Shown in pieces: positions 1 to 9,293 of a DNA stretch of 64,000 bases. The notes under the pieces were generated by a model. That model had not been told where the DNA came from. It made no database searches and worked only from the letters and a program-made list of their open reading frames with translations. Within the stretch, counting starts at the first letter, position 1, and the number at the start of each line of letters is the position of its first letter. The position numbers and the translations under genes are program-made. The DNA comes from Bettongia penicillata ogilbyi (Eukaryota; Chordata; Mammalia; Diprotodontia; Potoroidae): NCBI GenBank assembly GCA_023548195.1, contig JAJHZJ010000311.1, forward strand, positions 2,123,836 to 2,187,835. The letters run 5' to 3'.

Positions 1-105
1 TTATCCTACTTTTACAGATAAGGAAACTGAGGCTGACTTACCCAAGATCACAAAACTAGTAAATGGCAAAACTAAGAGTAGAACCTAGAACCTCCTATAA
101 TGGTC
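1..105 (-). mobile_element. MIR-type SINE, truncated by window edge
   Basis: The plus strand reads 'ttttacagataaggaaactg' followed by a 'caaaactagtaaatggcaaa' stretch. This is the reverse of the MIR core and tRNA-related half, so the element is on the minus strand. Its 3' end lies outside the window. Confidence 0.7.
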
Positions 106-524
106 ACTCAATAATAGAAGATGGGGGAGCTAAGGAGCTCACAACCTAGTTGTAGACACAGTTAGCACACAGGAAAGAATTATAAGCTAATCAGCGTAGT
201 ATTGACTCCATGTGTGTTCAGAGAAGGGCATGATCCATCCTCTGTGATACTCGTGTTAAAGTAGTAAGAAAAGGCTTCCTAGAAGAACAAGGACTGGGAA
301 CCTGTGCCAGGCATTGGGAGGGAGAAAACAAAAGAGGTATAGACTTGGAAAAGTAGTGTTAGGAAGGACAAAACCAAGGAACTGAGACTCATAGAAGTGT
401 ATTAGGGACAAGATGAGAGGCTGAATATTTTTAAATGTAGGTTGCAGTCAAGAAAAGCAAGAAATAGTGAAACCTGCCCTTTGTGGACAATAATGTAATG
501 TTTAAAACCAACAGAAGAAAAAAA
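106..524 (-). other. Unassigned, possible old L2 antisense
   Basis: A phrase such as 'aaaaggcttcctagaagaac' near 270 resembles antisense L2, and the element just downstream is L2 in the same orientation. The match is weak and interrupted. Nothing coding is seen. Confidence 0.3.
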
Positions 525-985
525 TAAATCAATAAGTGTTTATCAAGTTGTTATACTGTACTAGACATAGAGATAAAAGAGAAAGACTAAATTGAGCAAT
601 CCCTGTCTTCAAGAAGCTTACTATCTATTAGAGGAGAAAATGTATAAAATATATACAAGATATATACAAAATAAGTCCAATGTAATTTGTGGGAGATGGG
701 GTGGACAAGAGACATTAGTATCCAAAGAGAATAAGGAAAAGTGTCATGTAGGAGATGGGATTTGAGGTGGACTGGGAAGGAAACTAGGGATTCTAAGAGA
801 TAGAAGTGAGAAGTGAGGACATTCCAGGCATAAGGCACAGCAAGGTCAGTTTGGCTAGATTTTAAAGTGTGTAAAGGAACACAATGCATATTTAGCCTGA
901 AAAAGTTAGCTTAAAATTCATTTATAAGTGGCTTTCGACGCCAAATAAAGGATTTTATATTTTATCCCAGGGTCTACAAGGAGAA
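525..985 (-). mobile_element. L2 LINE, 3' portion (antisense)
   Basis: The order of motifs matches the reverse complement of the L2 3' end: an 'aataagtgtttatcaag' start, 'caatccctgtcttcaagaag', 'catgtaggagatgggatttg', then 'aaaggattttatattttatc'. The copy breaks at about 985. Its continuation resumes at about 1656, so both pieces are one L2 split by the sequence between. Confidence 0.7.
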
Positions 986-1318
986 ACTAAAGTTTCTTAT
1001 GAAGATTGCTTATCTGTAATAAATAATATATGATATAATGTAATGGTATACTAAGTAATATAAGAAAATTAAGTTTCTCATGTTTATTTACAATAAATAA
1101 CATGATATAATATGAAAATTAAATTTCTTATAAATGTTTATTTATAAAAAAGAAAATAAGATATAAGAAGTAACACAAGAAAATTGTTTCTCATAATGTC
1201 TATAATAAATAATATAATGATATAAGTAACATAAGAAAATTAAGTTTCTTACAAATGTTTATTTATCATAAATAAAATATAAGATAATAAGCAATATAAG
1301 AAAATTAAATTTCTTATA
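984..1318. repeat. AT-rich minisatellite, 50-66 bp unit
   Basis: A core close to 'aagaaaattaagtttctta' recurs near 1062, 1113, 1177, 1232 and 1298, with a diverged copy near 986. Each is followed by a 'tgtttattta...ataaat' block. Both blocks are themselves near-palindromic, so each unit could fold into two small AT hairpins. The array sits inside the split L2, immediately upstream of a 5'-truncated L1 end. Confidence 0.75.
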
Positions 1319-1655
1319 CATAAATGAAGCAGGCAGATTTCAGAAAAACCTAGGACTTAGATGAACTGCTGCTGAGTGAAGTGAGCTGAACCAGGAGAAC
1401 ATTGTATACAGTAACTGTAACATCATTCAATGACTAACTTTGATAGACTCAGAAGAGCTAAGATAATTTCAAAAAACTTAGGATACAAAGTACTATCCAC
1501 ATCCAATGAAAGAACTATGGAGTCTGAATGCAGATCAAACCATACTATTTTCTCTTTTTTGGTTGTTTTTTCCTTTTGTTCTGATTCTTCTGGGGGATTT
1601 AGACCCCAGACTCTTATAAAAGTGAATGTCAAAAACTAAAAGTAAATAAATAAAT
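1319..1655 (+). mobile_element. L1 3' end, 5'-truncated
   Basis: This matches the marsupial L1 3' region: 'gcaggcagatttcagaaaaa', 'gagtgaagtgagctgaacca', 'ggagtctgaatgcagatcaa', a T-rich stretch, and an 'aagtgaatgtcaaaaact' end running into 'aaataaataaat'. Only the last ~340 bp of the element is present, and no ORF2 frame survives. Confidence 0.85.
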
Positions 1656-2515
1656 GAATGGAGTGACATGTGTTTTAAGAAAAGCACTTTGCCAGCTGTA
1701 AGTAAGGATGATGGATTGAAGAGGGAAGAGACAAAGGTAGACAAATGAATTAGGAGGCTGTTGTAATGGTCCAATTGAGGAATGAAGAGGGCCTGAACCA
1801 TGATGGTAGCCAAGTGAGTGGAGAGAAGGAGATGGCCGTGGAAGAGGTAGAAGCAGCATTCACAAAGCTTTCCAACAGATTGGCTACATGAGGTGAAGCA
1901 TTAAGTATCTCTCTAAAGTCGTGAACATGAGTGACTAGAAGTGGCCATGGATAACAATAAAGAAGTTGGGAAGAAGACAGATTTGGACAGGAAAAAGTTC
2001 TGTTTGGGACAAATTGAGATTGAGATGCCCATGGGACATCCAGGTTGAGATCTGCAGTAAGCATTTGGTGATGGAAGACTGGAGCTCAACAGAGTGAGGC
2101 TAGGGCTGAGTATGTAGATCTAGGAATCATCCACCTAGAGGTGTGATCACTGACCCCATGAAAGCTAATGAGAGCACCAAGTGAAAGTTTAAAGAGTCAA
2201 AAAGCCTCAGGAGAGTCTTGTGATATCCCTAAAATATGGGCTTGGAACCAGGATGGCAACCCAGCAAAAAAGACTAAAAAACGAGCAGATAGTCAGGTAG
2301 AAGGAAAACAAAGAGAAAATGGAATCATAAAAATGAAGTAAGAAGGAAGCATACAGGAGGAGAGGGTGGCCAGCTAGGTCAAATGATGTGGAAAAGTCAA
2401 AAAGGAAGAAGACTGAGAAAAGGCCATTATATTTGGCAACTGAGAGATGATTGTTAACTAAAGGGGAGCAATTCTGGCTAAGTGATGGGGCCAAAGCCAG
2501 ACTACTATCGGTTAC
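1656..2515 (-). mobile_element. L2 LINE, reverse-transcriptase region (antisense)
   Basis: This continues the L2 interrupted at 985. It reads 'gcactttgccagctg', 'atgcccatgggacatccagg', 'gtagatctaggaatcatcca', 'gagagggtggccagctaggt' and 'actgagaaaaggccattata'. These are antisense of the L2 segments around the YADD motif and the AFDTVDH motif. Frame is lost by many indels and stops. The protein would be a CR1-clade reverse transcriptase. Confidence 0.8.
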
Positions 2516-2599
2516 CAAGAGGATAAGAGGAGAGCTGCTCAGAACTACTTAAGATTTAGAGCTCAATGGGGTTTAAGAGAAACAATCACAGTACTAGAG

Positions 2600-2840
2600 A
2601 AATGTGTTTTCTGTCCAGAAGTGTGGCTTCATTGGTAGGAAATATTCCCTGTGAGGAAAGTACATCTACTAATATAGAAGGGCAACATATGGTCTTAGAG
2701 AATTGCCTGGGGGACATTGAGAGGATGAGACTTCTCTATGGTCACAAAGTCAGTATGTATCGCAACCTAAACTTGAACTTAGGTCTTCTTGAATCTGAGG
2801 CCAGTTCTCGATCCATTACTCCACTGCTGCCCTTCAAAGA
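2600..2840 (-). mobile_element. SINE B (tRNA-derived, antisense)
   Basis: In order on the plus strand: 'gtgtggcttcattggtagga', 'tcttagagaattgcctgggg', 'cattgagaggatgagac', and 'cttaggtcttcttgaatctg'. This is the reverse of SINE B from tail to tRNA-like head. An open frame across it (2566-2889) is incidental. Confidence 0.75.
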
Positions 2841-3184
2841 AAGAGAAAATGGCAACTCTTCTAATTTTTCAATTAGCAACTCTCAATGAGTTATGTGCCA
2901 CTTTTTCAGATAGAGGTACAAGGAAGGAAGAATTCATAAAGGCAACTTGCCCCAGTTCTATAAATAAGGTAGATTGGATCTGATGTTCCATACTGTCCTT
3001 TAGCCCCACTGAGGCATATTGCCTCCCATTTCCATATCTCAAAAGGCGCTGATATTTGACTGACTCCCATAAAAAGGCTGCAGGATGAGCCCAATCCCTG
3101 GCTGATAATAAGAAGATACGGTTCTCCAAGGAAGAGCATGGGATGAGAAGGGATGGGAAGAGAGAAAGTACCACAAGTGGTTCA
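2841..3184. other. Unassigned
   Basis: No repeat family or coding signal was recognised. Short open frames on both strands have no recognisable domain. Confidence 0.4.
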
Positions 3185-3310
3185 TTCAAATCAATTCAAA
3201 AATCATGTATTAGGTACTTACTAGGAGCAAGACTCTATGCATGAGAACAACAGTGGTCAAATCAGATTTCCTGATCTCAAGATGTTCATATTCTCACATG
3301 AGAACACTAC
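3185..3310 (-). mobile_element. L2 3' end fragment (antisense)
   Basis: 'aaaaatcatgtattaggtac' and 'cagatttcctgatctcaaga' follow the order of the reverse-complemented L2 terminus. The fragment is diverged and short. Confidence 0.5.
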
Positions 3311-3409
3311 CAGCTGGTCCAGATACCTGCCTGGCAAAAATTATTTGCTCTCTTGGACCTTAAATTCCATACATTTCTATGGAATGAGGGAATCAATCTA
3401 AGTAATTTT

Positions 3410-3575
3410 CATAGGATTACAAAAGACTCAGAGCTGGAAGCCTCAATACAGATTATTTCATTCAAACCCCTTTATTTTACAGATAATTTCAATTAAGCCC
3501 AAGTCACAGCTTATGAGCAATGAATTAGAACTCATGCTCTTTGACTCTAAACCTAGTGGTCTTCTCTGCCACCCC
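3410..3575 (-). mobile_element. MIR-type SINE (antisense)
   Basis: 'actcagagctggaagcctca', 'ccctttattttacagataat' and a final 'ctaaacctagtggtcttctc' give the reverse MIR order. Confidence 0.65.
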
Positions 3576-4130
3576 AAGGCTCCTAGGGCTAAAGGTTCTT
3601 CTGAGTGGAAGCAAAGAGAAAACTTGCCATGAGAAAATGTCAGAAGTCCAAGCTGTACTAAGCTGTGTCCCTCTGACCCTTTTTTGCTATCAATACCTCT
3701 TAAATATATATTTAAAGAATCTAATGCTCTGCTACAGCTAGATTTCTGCTAGAAAGGAAGCTGTTGCTGCCAAGCAAGAAATGAACAAGCAGAGGGTAAA
3801 AAAACACCATGGGGGGATAGCCCTGGTCACACTGAGCTTTACTTTGTGTTTTCCAAGCACCCTGTGGGAGCAGAGGATTGCAGACAGAGCACACTCCCAA
3901 AGCAAGTGGTTGACATCTCAATGCCTTTGCTAGCTTTTCAAATTGAGCCCTGCTCTTCTCCAGGGGCTAAGTCTAATCCAAGAACCTCAATAACTAGACG
4001 GAGATGCCTGAGAAAGGCAAATTGTTTGAGCCAACAAGAATTTCTGAAAACTTAATCTCTGACTTGGAAAATATCACACTTTGGATCATCCGTGCCTTAG
4101 GTAATTGACTTTTCATTGTCTTAATCTGAG
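3576..4130. other. Unassigned
   Basis: There is no confident repeat or gene. An 'aaatatatatttaaag' AT stretch lies near 3700. Confidence 0.4.
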
Positions 4131-4432
4131 CACTGGCTACCAAAAAAAAGATGTGAGAAAATGCCTCCCCTAACTCATTTGCAAGTGTGGGAAGTCCACA
4201 GGTATGAAACATTGTATATACCATCATATTTATATACATATATATATAGATGTATATATAAAAAAAGATCTTTATTTCTCTTCCTCTTGTTTTCTTTTTT
4301 TTACACAAAAGGTATTTGTTTTGAAGGATGACTTTCTGGAAGGGGAAGTAGAGGGATACAAGGGGGAAATTAGGTGACATAAAAAAAACTATATCAATAA
4401 AATGTATTTTAAAAAATAAATTGGAGCCAAAG
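4131..4432 (+). mobile_element. L1 3' end fragment
   Basis: 'gagaaaatgcctcccctaac', a T-rich tract, 'ttctggaaggggaagtagag' and 'ctatatcaataaaatgtatt' match a second marsupial L1 3'UTR subtype. It ends in an A-rich tail and is homologous to the piece near 44.2-44.38 kb. A small TATA microsatellite (about 4230-4262) has grown inside. Confidence 0.65.
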
Positions 4433-4454
4433 AAGTATAAGGCAAAGGTACCAT

Positions 4455-4635
4455 GCTAGGACTTAGAACTGGAAGGTATATTAGCAGTTATCTAAGTCAT
4501 TCTCCTTGTTTTTATAGATAAAGAAAATGAGATCCAGGGAGATAACACATCTGATAAGAGAAGGCCCAATATTCAATTAAAGATCTTCTGACTACTAAAA
4601 CAACATCTTTTCTACTACACTGAACTGCTTTCCAA
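4455..4635 (-). mobile_element. MIR/MAR1-type SINE (antisense)
   Basis: 'gacttagaactggaaggtat', 'gataaagaaaatgagatcca' and 'aaagatcttctgactactaa' give the antisense CORE-SINE order. Confidence 0.6.
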
Positions 4636-4925
4636 CAAAAACACTCCAGTTCATATCCCAGGAGGTAGGTTTGATGCTATCACTTCTTAGTTCCAGCATG
4701 GGTTGGTGGGGTAGGCACCCCAAATGGAGACTGTAGAGATAGATAGGGAGAACAGACATTTTGGCAAGCTTTGGAAATAGCCAGAAAGAGAGAATGGAGG
4801 CCCAGTTCTGAGCAGGATAAAGTAAGAAGGTCACCTATCAGAGCCCAGAGGCAGAGGGTCACGGAAGGAGAAGAAGGAAGAAGATGACCCAATTCCAAGT
4901 GCCATGGTTTAGAAACAGGCAAAAA
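4636..4925. other. Unassigned
   Basis: No repeat or coding feature recognised between the MIR and the CR1/L3 piece. Confidence 0.4.
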
Positions 4926-5090
4926 GTTATGGAGAAAACACATCAAATTTGCAGATGACATGAAGCTGGGAATTCATATCTTGGAAGACAGAACCAAGAT
5001 TCAAATGGCTCTCATCAGGCTAAAATTATGGGACAAACAGAGTAAGATAATTATTGAATAAGGATAAATATTGAGTTTTATACTTATATT
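4926..5090 (+). mobile_element. CR1/L3 LINE, RT palm region (left part)
   Basis: The codons at 4948-4959 read Phe-Ala-Asp-Asp, followed by Met-Lys-Leu-Gly. This is the catalytic FADD motif of a CR1/L3 reverse transcriptase, with the expected downstream 'attattgaataaggataaat' segment. The copy is cut by the HAL1 element and resumes at about 8007. Confidence 0.75.
5083..5090. repeat. Target-site duplication, left copy (HAL1)
   Basis: 'cttatatt' abuts the T-tract that represents the 3' A-tail of the minus-strand HAL1. An identical octamer lies at 7999-8006 beyond its 5' end. The duplication may be longer, because both copies run into T-tracts. Confidence 0.6.
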
Positions 5091-5939
5091 TTTTTTTTGA
5101 AATTTGAAATAAAAATTTATTTATTTAACTTTTTACATTCATTTCCACAAAATTTTGGGTTCCAAATTTTCTCCCCTTTTGTCCCCCTCCCCCCCCACCC
5201 CAATACACCGAGCAATCTAATTTTCCCTATCACCAATCTGCCCTCTCTTCTATCATCCCTCCCTTCTCTTGTCCCCATCTTCTCTTTTGTCCTGTAGGGC
5301 CAGATGACTTTCTATTCCTCATTAACTGAATGTCTTAGTTCCTAGTAGCAACAACAATACTAAACAGTTGTTCCCAAAACTTTGAGTTCCAAATTCTCTC
5401 CATCCCTCCCTCCCCACCCATTCCCTTTGGGAAGGCAGGCAATTCAATATAGGCCCTATCTGTGTAGTTTTGCAAATGACTTCGATAATAGTCATGTTGT
5501 GTAAGACTAACTGAATTACCCTCCATCCTATCCTGCCCCTCATTGTTTCTATTCTGTCTTTTAATCCTGTCCCTCCCTGAGTGTTGACTGCAAATTGCTC
5601 CCTCCTCCCATTGCCCTCCCTTCCATCATCCCCCCCATTGCTTATCTCCTTCTCCCCCACTTTCCTATATTGTAAGACAGGTTTTCATACCAAAATGAGT
5701 GTGCATTTTATTCCTTCCTTTAGTCGAATGTGATGAGGGTAAACTTCACGTTTTTTTCCTCAGCTCTCCTCTTTCTCCCTCCACTAAAAAGTCTCTTGCT
5801 TGCCTCTTGAATGAGAGATAATTTACCCTATTCCATTTCACCCTCTTTCCTCCCCCTACCTTTCTCTCTCACCATTTACCTTAATTTCTTTTAAGATATG
5901 GTCCCATCCTATTCAATTCACTCTGTGCTCTCTGTCTCT

Positions 5940-6004
5940 GTATGTGCGTGCATATGTGTGTGTGCATGCACACGTGTACGTGTGTGTGTGTATGTGTGTG
6001 TGTG
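5940..6004. repeat. (TG)n microsatellite
   Basis: An imperfect TG/TGTA run lies within the HAL1 3'UTR, shortly downstream of ORF1 in element orientation. Confidence 0.9.
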
Positions 6005-6138
6005 ATCCCACCAACTACCCAGATACTGAAAAGTTTTAAGAGTTACAAATATTGTCTTTCCATGTAGGAATGTGAACAGTTCACTTTTGGTAAGTCCCTT
6101 ATGACTTCTCTTTGCTGTTTACTTTTTCATGCTTCTTC

Positions 6139-7221
6139 TCATTCTTGTGTTTGAAGGTCAAATTTTCTTTTCAGCTCTGGTCTTTTCATCAAGAATGATT
6201 GAAAGTCCTCTGTTTCATTGAAAGACCATATTTTCCCCTGAAGTATTATACTCAGTTTAGCTGGGTAGGTGATTCTTGGTTTGAGTCCTAGTTCCTTTGA
6301 CTTCTGGAATATCCTATTTCATGCCCTTCGATCCCTTAATGTAGAAGCTGCTAGATCTTGAGTTATCCTGATTTTATTTCCACAATACTAGAATTGTTTC
6401 TTTCTAGCTGCTTGCAAGATTTTCTCCTTGACCTGGGAACTCTGGAATTTGGCCACAGTGTTCCTAGGAGTTTCTCTTTTTGGATCTCTTTCAGGCGGTG
6501 ATTGATGGATTCTTTCAATACTTATTTTGCCCTCTGGTTGTAGAATGTCAGGGCAGTTTTCCTCAATAATTTCATGGAAGATGATGTCTAGGCTCTTTTT
6601 TTGATCATGACTTTCAGGTAGTCCCATAATTTTTAAATTATCTCTCCTGGATCTATTTTCCAGGTCAGTTGTTTTTCCCATGGGATATTTCACATTCTCT
6701 TCCATTTTTTCATTCTTTTGGTTTTGTTTTGTGATTTCTTGGTTTCTCAGAAAGTCATTAGACTCCATCTGTTCCATTCTAATTTTGAGAGAACTATTAT
6801 CTTCAGGGAGCTTTTGAACCTCTTTTTCCATTTGGCTAATTCTGCTTTTGGAAGCATTCTTCTCCTCATTGGCTTTTTGAACCTCTTTTGACAATTGAGT
6901 GAGCCTATTTTTCAAGGTGTTATTTTCTTCAGCATTTTTTTGGGTCTCCTTTACCAAGGTATTGACCCGTTTTTCATGCTTTTCTTGCATCTCTCTCATT
7001 TCTCTTCCCAGTTTTTCCTCCACCTGTCTAACTTGCTTTTCAAAATCCTTTTTGAGCTCTTCCAAGGCCCCCTGGGATGTCTGGGGTACTGAGGCCCCGC
7101 CCTCCACGTCTTTCCCTGGTGGTAAGAATATTTCCTCATCATCAGAATTGAAAGGCGGGAACATCTGTACCCCCTCAAAGTAGCTCTCTATAGTCTTATT
7201 TTTCTTCCGTTTTCTGGGCAT
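6139..7221 (-). pseudogene. LINE-1-type ORF1 (HAL1 ORF1p), two in-frame stops
   Basis: In L1, ORF1p is the RNA-binding, trimerising chaperone of the retrotransposition particle. The frame starts at ATG 7221-7219 and is open for 277 codons. In order it has a basic N-terminus (PRKRKKNK), an acidic/proline linker, a long heptad-rich coiled coil (about residues 53-185), then an RRM beginning with 'ENRSRRDNLKIMGLPES'. An in-frame TAG at 6388-6390 and TGA at 6319-6321 interrupt the C-terminal domain. The same frame then continues without shift to a natural stop at 6139-6141, after a block ending FDLQTQE. The full frame would be ~360 codons, normal for L1 ORF1. Only point mutations break it, so the copy is fairly young compared with neighbouring L2 and L3. 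It is probably not a functional protein today. Confidence 0.85.
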
Positions 7222-7357
7222 TTTCCCAGCCAGTTACTTGACTTCTGAGATTCCTGTCCACCCCTACCTCGATCCGCCCAGCTAGTGCTTGGGGTCTGAG
7301 ATTCAAATGGGCTTTCCGAGGCGGCTGTGGCTGCTATTCAATGTGAGCTTAAGTTCT

Positions 7358-7504
7358 GGTGCTTGGGTGGGGGCAGGGCCGCCTCCCAGGCTCAGTTCCC
7401 TCAGGGGCTTTATGCTGAGATCTTCAGTAATGGAGCGGGTGGGGGGCAGGGCTGTCTCCCAGGCTCAGTTCCCTCAGGGGGTTTATGCAGAGACCTTCAG
7501 TAAT
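7358..7504 (-). repeat. Tandem 73-bp monomer, two copies
   Basis: The block beginning 'gggcagggccgcctcccagg' at 7371 recurs at 7444 as 'gggcagggctgtctcccagg'. Both continue through 'ctcagttccctcagggg' and a '...ttatgc...gaga..ttcagtaatg' tail. The period is 73 bp. This resembles the promoter monomers of mouse L1. Confidence 0.85.
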
Positions 7505-7539
7505 GAAGATCCTGCCTGCTCGGGGAGTCCTGGGCCACC

Positions 7540-7612
7540 ACCGCTGCCTCTGCCACTGCCTCTGCCGCTGCCCCTGCCTCTGCCACTTCCTGCCCCTGCC
7601 TCTGCCTCCCCT
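7540..7612. repeat. Short VNTR, CTGCC/CTCTGC-rich
   Basis: Repeated 6-mers (ctgcct, ctgcca, ctgccg, ctgccc) lie inside the HAL1 5'UTR. They give spurious low-complexity open frames on both strands. Confidence 0.8.
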
Positions 7613-7978
7613 GCTTCCTCCCGAGGGGGCCCGAGCCACAGAGACACCCCGCTTCCCTCTCGGCCAGCCCAGACATCTCTCTCACTGACCTGTAGCGCCT
7701 GTGGGCGGAGGGACCTTCCCGGCCGCTGGAGGTTTCGTCCCTGAAGCCTGCTCGGATCTGCTCCTCTCAGCCACGTGGCCAGGGCAGCTCAGGGGTGGAC
7801 TCTACTTTCCGGGGCATGATGGACCCTGGGGACGGCTCTCCAGGGCTCTCTGGGACGGAAATCCCTTCCACTGTGTTTCTGCATGCCCTGCAGTGATCCA
7901 CAAGCTGTGGGGAGTTCTTCCTACAGGAAATCCATGGGCTATGGGTTCGGAGCTAGCACACGTGAGTCTTTCTACTCT

Positions 7979-7987
7979 GCCATCTTG
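7979..7987 (-). promoter_or_regulatory. YY1-type site at HAL1 5' end
   Basis: The minus strand reads CAAGATGGC about 12 bases from the element's 5' boundary. Human L1 has a YY1 site (CAARATGGC) at the same place, which directs accurate start-site use. Function here is inferred. Confidence 0.6.
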
Positions 7988-7998
7988 ACTCTACCCCC

Positions 7999-8006
7999 CT
8001 TATATT
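7999..8006. repeat. Target-site duplication, right copy (HAL1)
   Basis: 'cttatatt' is identical to the octamer at 5083-5090. Confidence 0.6.
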
Positions 8007-8430
8007 ATTTTTTTTTAAATCACCTTCATGAGTATAGATAGAATACTCTACTGTTCTATCTATGGCTAGGTAGTAGTCCCTGTCAAAAACATCTCGGGAT
8101 TTTAAAGGACTTCAACCAGGCAAGTCAACAGTAATAGACAAGATGAAAGCCAGAAAAGCTAATGCTATCCTGGGCTAAATTAAGAGAGGCATAGAGTCCA
8201 GAATAAGGGAAGTAATGGTCCTGATACAGTCTGCTCTGGTCAGACCACATCAGGAGTACTGTGTTTGGTCTTGTGTCCCACAATTTAAGACCTTTCCGAT
8301 CCAGAGTTAAGGGTTCAGCCATTACAAAATATTAATGCTCAGGTGATCCACTTACTCTGGCATGCATGGATCATTCATTTAAGAGGACAAAGAAGGTTGG
8401 ATGGTGAAGGGAAATTAACATTATCAACTT
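8007..8430 (+). mobile_element. CR1/L3 LINE (right part, after HAL1)
   Basis: 'aaagctaatgctatcctggg', 'gcatagagtccagaataagg', 'ctctggtcagaccacatcag' and 'gagtactgtgtttggtcttg' follow the CR1/L3 order downstream of the FADD block seen at 4948. This piece and 4926-5090 therefore form one copy split by the HAL1. The last part (8330-8430) is more diverged. Confidence 0.75.
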
Positions 8431-8477
8431 AATTAGAAAACGGGTAAATGCTTACAATGTCCAAATCATCTTTAAGG

Positions 8478-8748
8478 TTAGGAAGCTGGGCAGCACAGTG
8501 TCTAGAGTGCTGGGCTTAAAGTCAGGAAGAACTGAGTTCAAGTACAACCTCAGACATTTTCTTAGCCCAGAGTCACACAGACCCAGAGCAAGTCACTTAA
8601 CCTGTTTGCTTCCACTTCATCAAGTGTAAAACAAGGATATTCATAACACCTACTTCATAGAGTTGTTGTGAGGATAACATGAGATAACATTTGTAAAGCA
8701 CTTAGCATGGTACATGGCCTTTAGTGGGAGCTTAATAAGTATCTTTTT
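8478..8748 (+). mobile_element. MIR/MAR1-type CORE-SINE
   Basis: 'gtgctgggcttaaagtcagg' (tRNA-like head), 'gcaagtcacttaacctgttt', 'gagttgttgtgaggataaca' and 'tttgtaaagcacttagcatg' are in forward order. The copy is nearly complete. Confidence 0.8.
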
Positions 8749-8879
8749 CCTTCTATTTCCCACTCTCAATATCCAATCAAAGTCCCAGTGCTGTTGATTC
8801 TTCCTTTGTAATTTTGACTTAACCTTTCTTTCTATTCTGACTACAGACACCATTACAATAATTATAATAACAGTATAAT

Positions 8880-9100
8880 AATGAAAAGCAACAATTCACA
8901 TTCCTACAGTGCTTTAAGGTTTACAAAGTATTTGCTCACAACAACTCTAGGTGATAGACAATATAGAAGTGTTACCTCATCTTACAGATGAAAAGACTGA
9001 GTCTCATAGAGGTGACGTAATTTGCCCAGGGCCACACAGCTAGTAAATAACAGATCCACCATGACCAAACAGAGGGCTCCTAACTCCTGACTGTGGTTCA
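8880..9100 (-). mobile_element. MIR-type SINE (antisense)
   Basis: 'ctacagtgctttaaggttta', 'catcttacagatgaaaagac' and 'cccagggccacacagctagt' give the reverse MIR order. Confidence 0.8.
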
Positions 9101-9272
9101 GGCATTTTTCTGTCTCCTGCCTCAGTGATTGAAGTAGCCTCTTCCTTCTCCTCTTCTCTGATCTCATCTTCTCTAGTGTTCCCTCCTTCCATACCATTCC
9201 ACATATCTACCTCCAGACTAGTCTTCCCCAACTTATGCTTTGATCAGATCGTTTCTCTCTCTGGAAGTCTTC
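9101..9272. other. Unassigned host sequence left of L1
   Basis: Pyrimidine-rich sequence that may be L2-derived. It was contiguous with 11703 onward before the L1 inserted. Confidence 0.4.
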
Positions 9273-9293
9273 AAGAATTCCCCAGGGCCCAAA
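9273..9293. repeat. L1 target-site duplication, left copy
   Basis: A 21-bp direct repeat starting 'aagaattcccca' and ending 'gggcccaaa' matches 11682-11702 with one mismatch. Confidence 0.9.

Larger units (their letters stand above)
5091..7998 (-). mobile_element. HAL1-type (half-L1) retrotransposon, near full length
   Basis: This ~2.9-kb minus-strand element runs from a 5' end 'gggggtagagtcaagatggc' near 7998 to a 3' A-tail near 5091. It holds a ~780-bp GC-rich 5'UTR, an ORF1 (7221 down to 6139) and about 1 kb of G-rich 3'UTR with repeated 'gggagggaggga'-like blocks and a TG microsatellite. No endonuclease or reverse-transcriptase ORF follows ORF1. An L1 ORF1 followed directly by a 3'UTR is the defining layout of HAL1, which is mobilised in trans by L1 machinery. 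Putative target duplications flank it, and the flanks join into one CR1/L3 copy. An L1 with an internal ORF2 deletion is the alternative. Confidence 0.8.
7222..7998 (-). promoter_or_regulatory. HAL1 5'UTR / internal promoter region
   Basis: This is the most GC-rich part of the window, lying directly upstream of ORF1 in element orientation. It contains a 73-bp tandem duplication, a CTGCC-type VNTR and, at its extreme 5' end, a YY1-type motif. L1-like elements carry their polymerase II promoter here. Activity of this copy cannot be judged from sequence. Confidence 0.65.

Noticed and set aside
984..1318. CRISPR-like array
   Set aside because: Unit length varies, spacers are not unique, and the setting is a mammalian retroelement cluster.
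2566..2889. 107-codon plus frame
   Set aside because: Lies over an antisense SINE B; not a gene.
3994..4380. 128-codon minus frame
   Set aside because: Runs antisense through an L1 3'UTR and a TATA repeat.
7280..7990. GC-rich block as a CpG-island promoter of a host gene
   Set aside because: It is the 5'UTR of the HAL1 element, followed by its ORF1 in the correct orientation; no host exon is seen.
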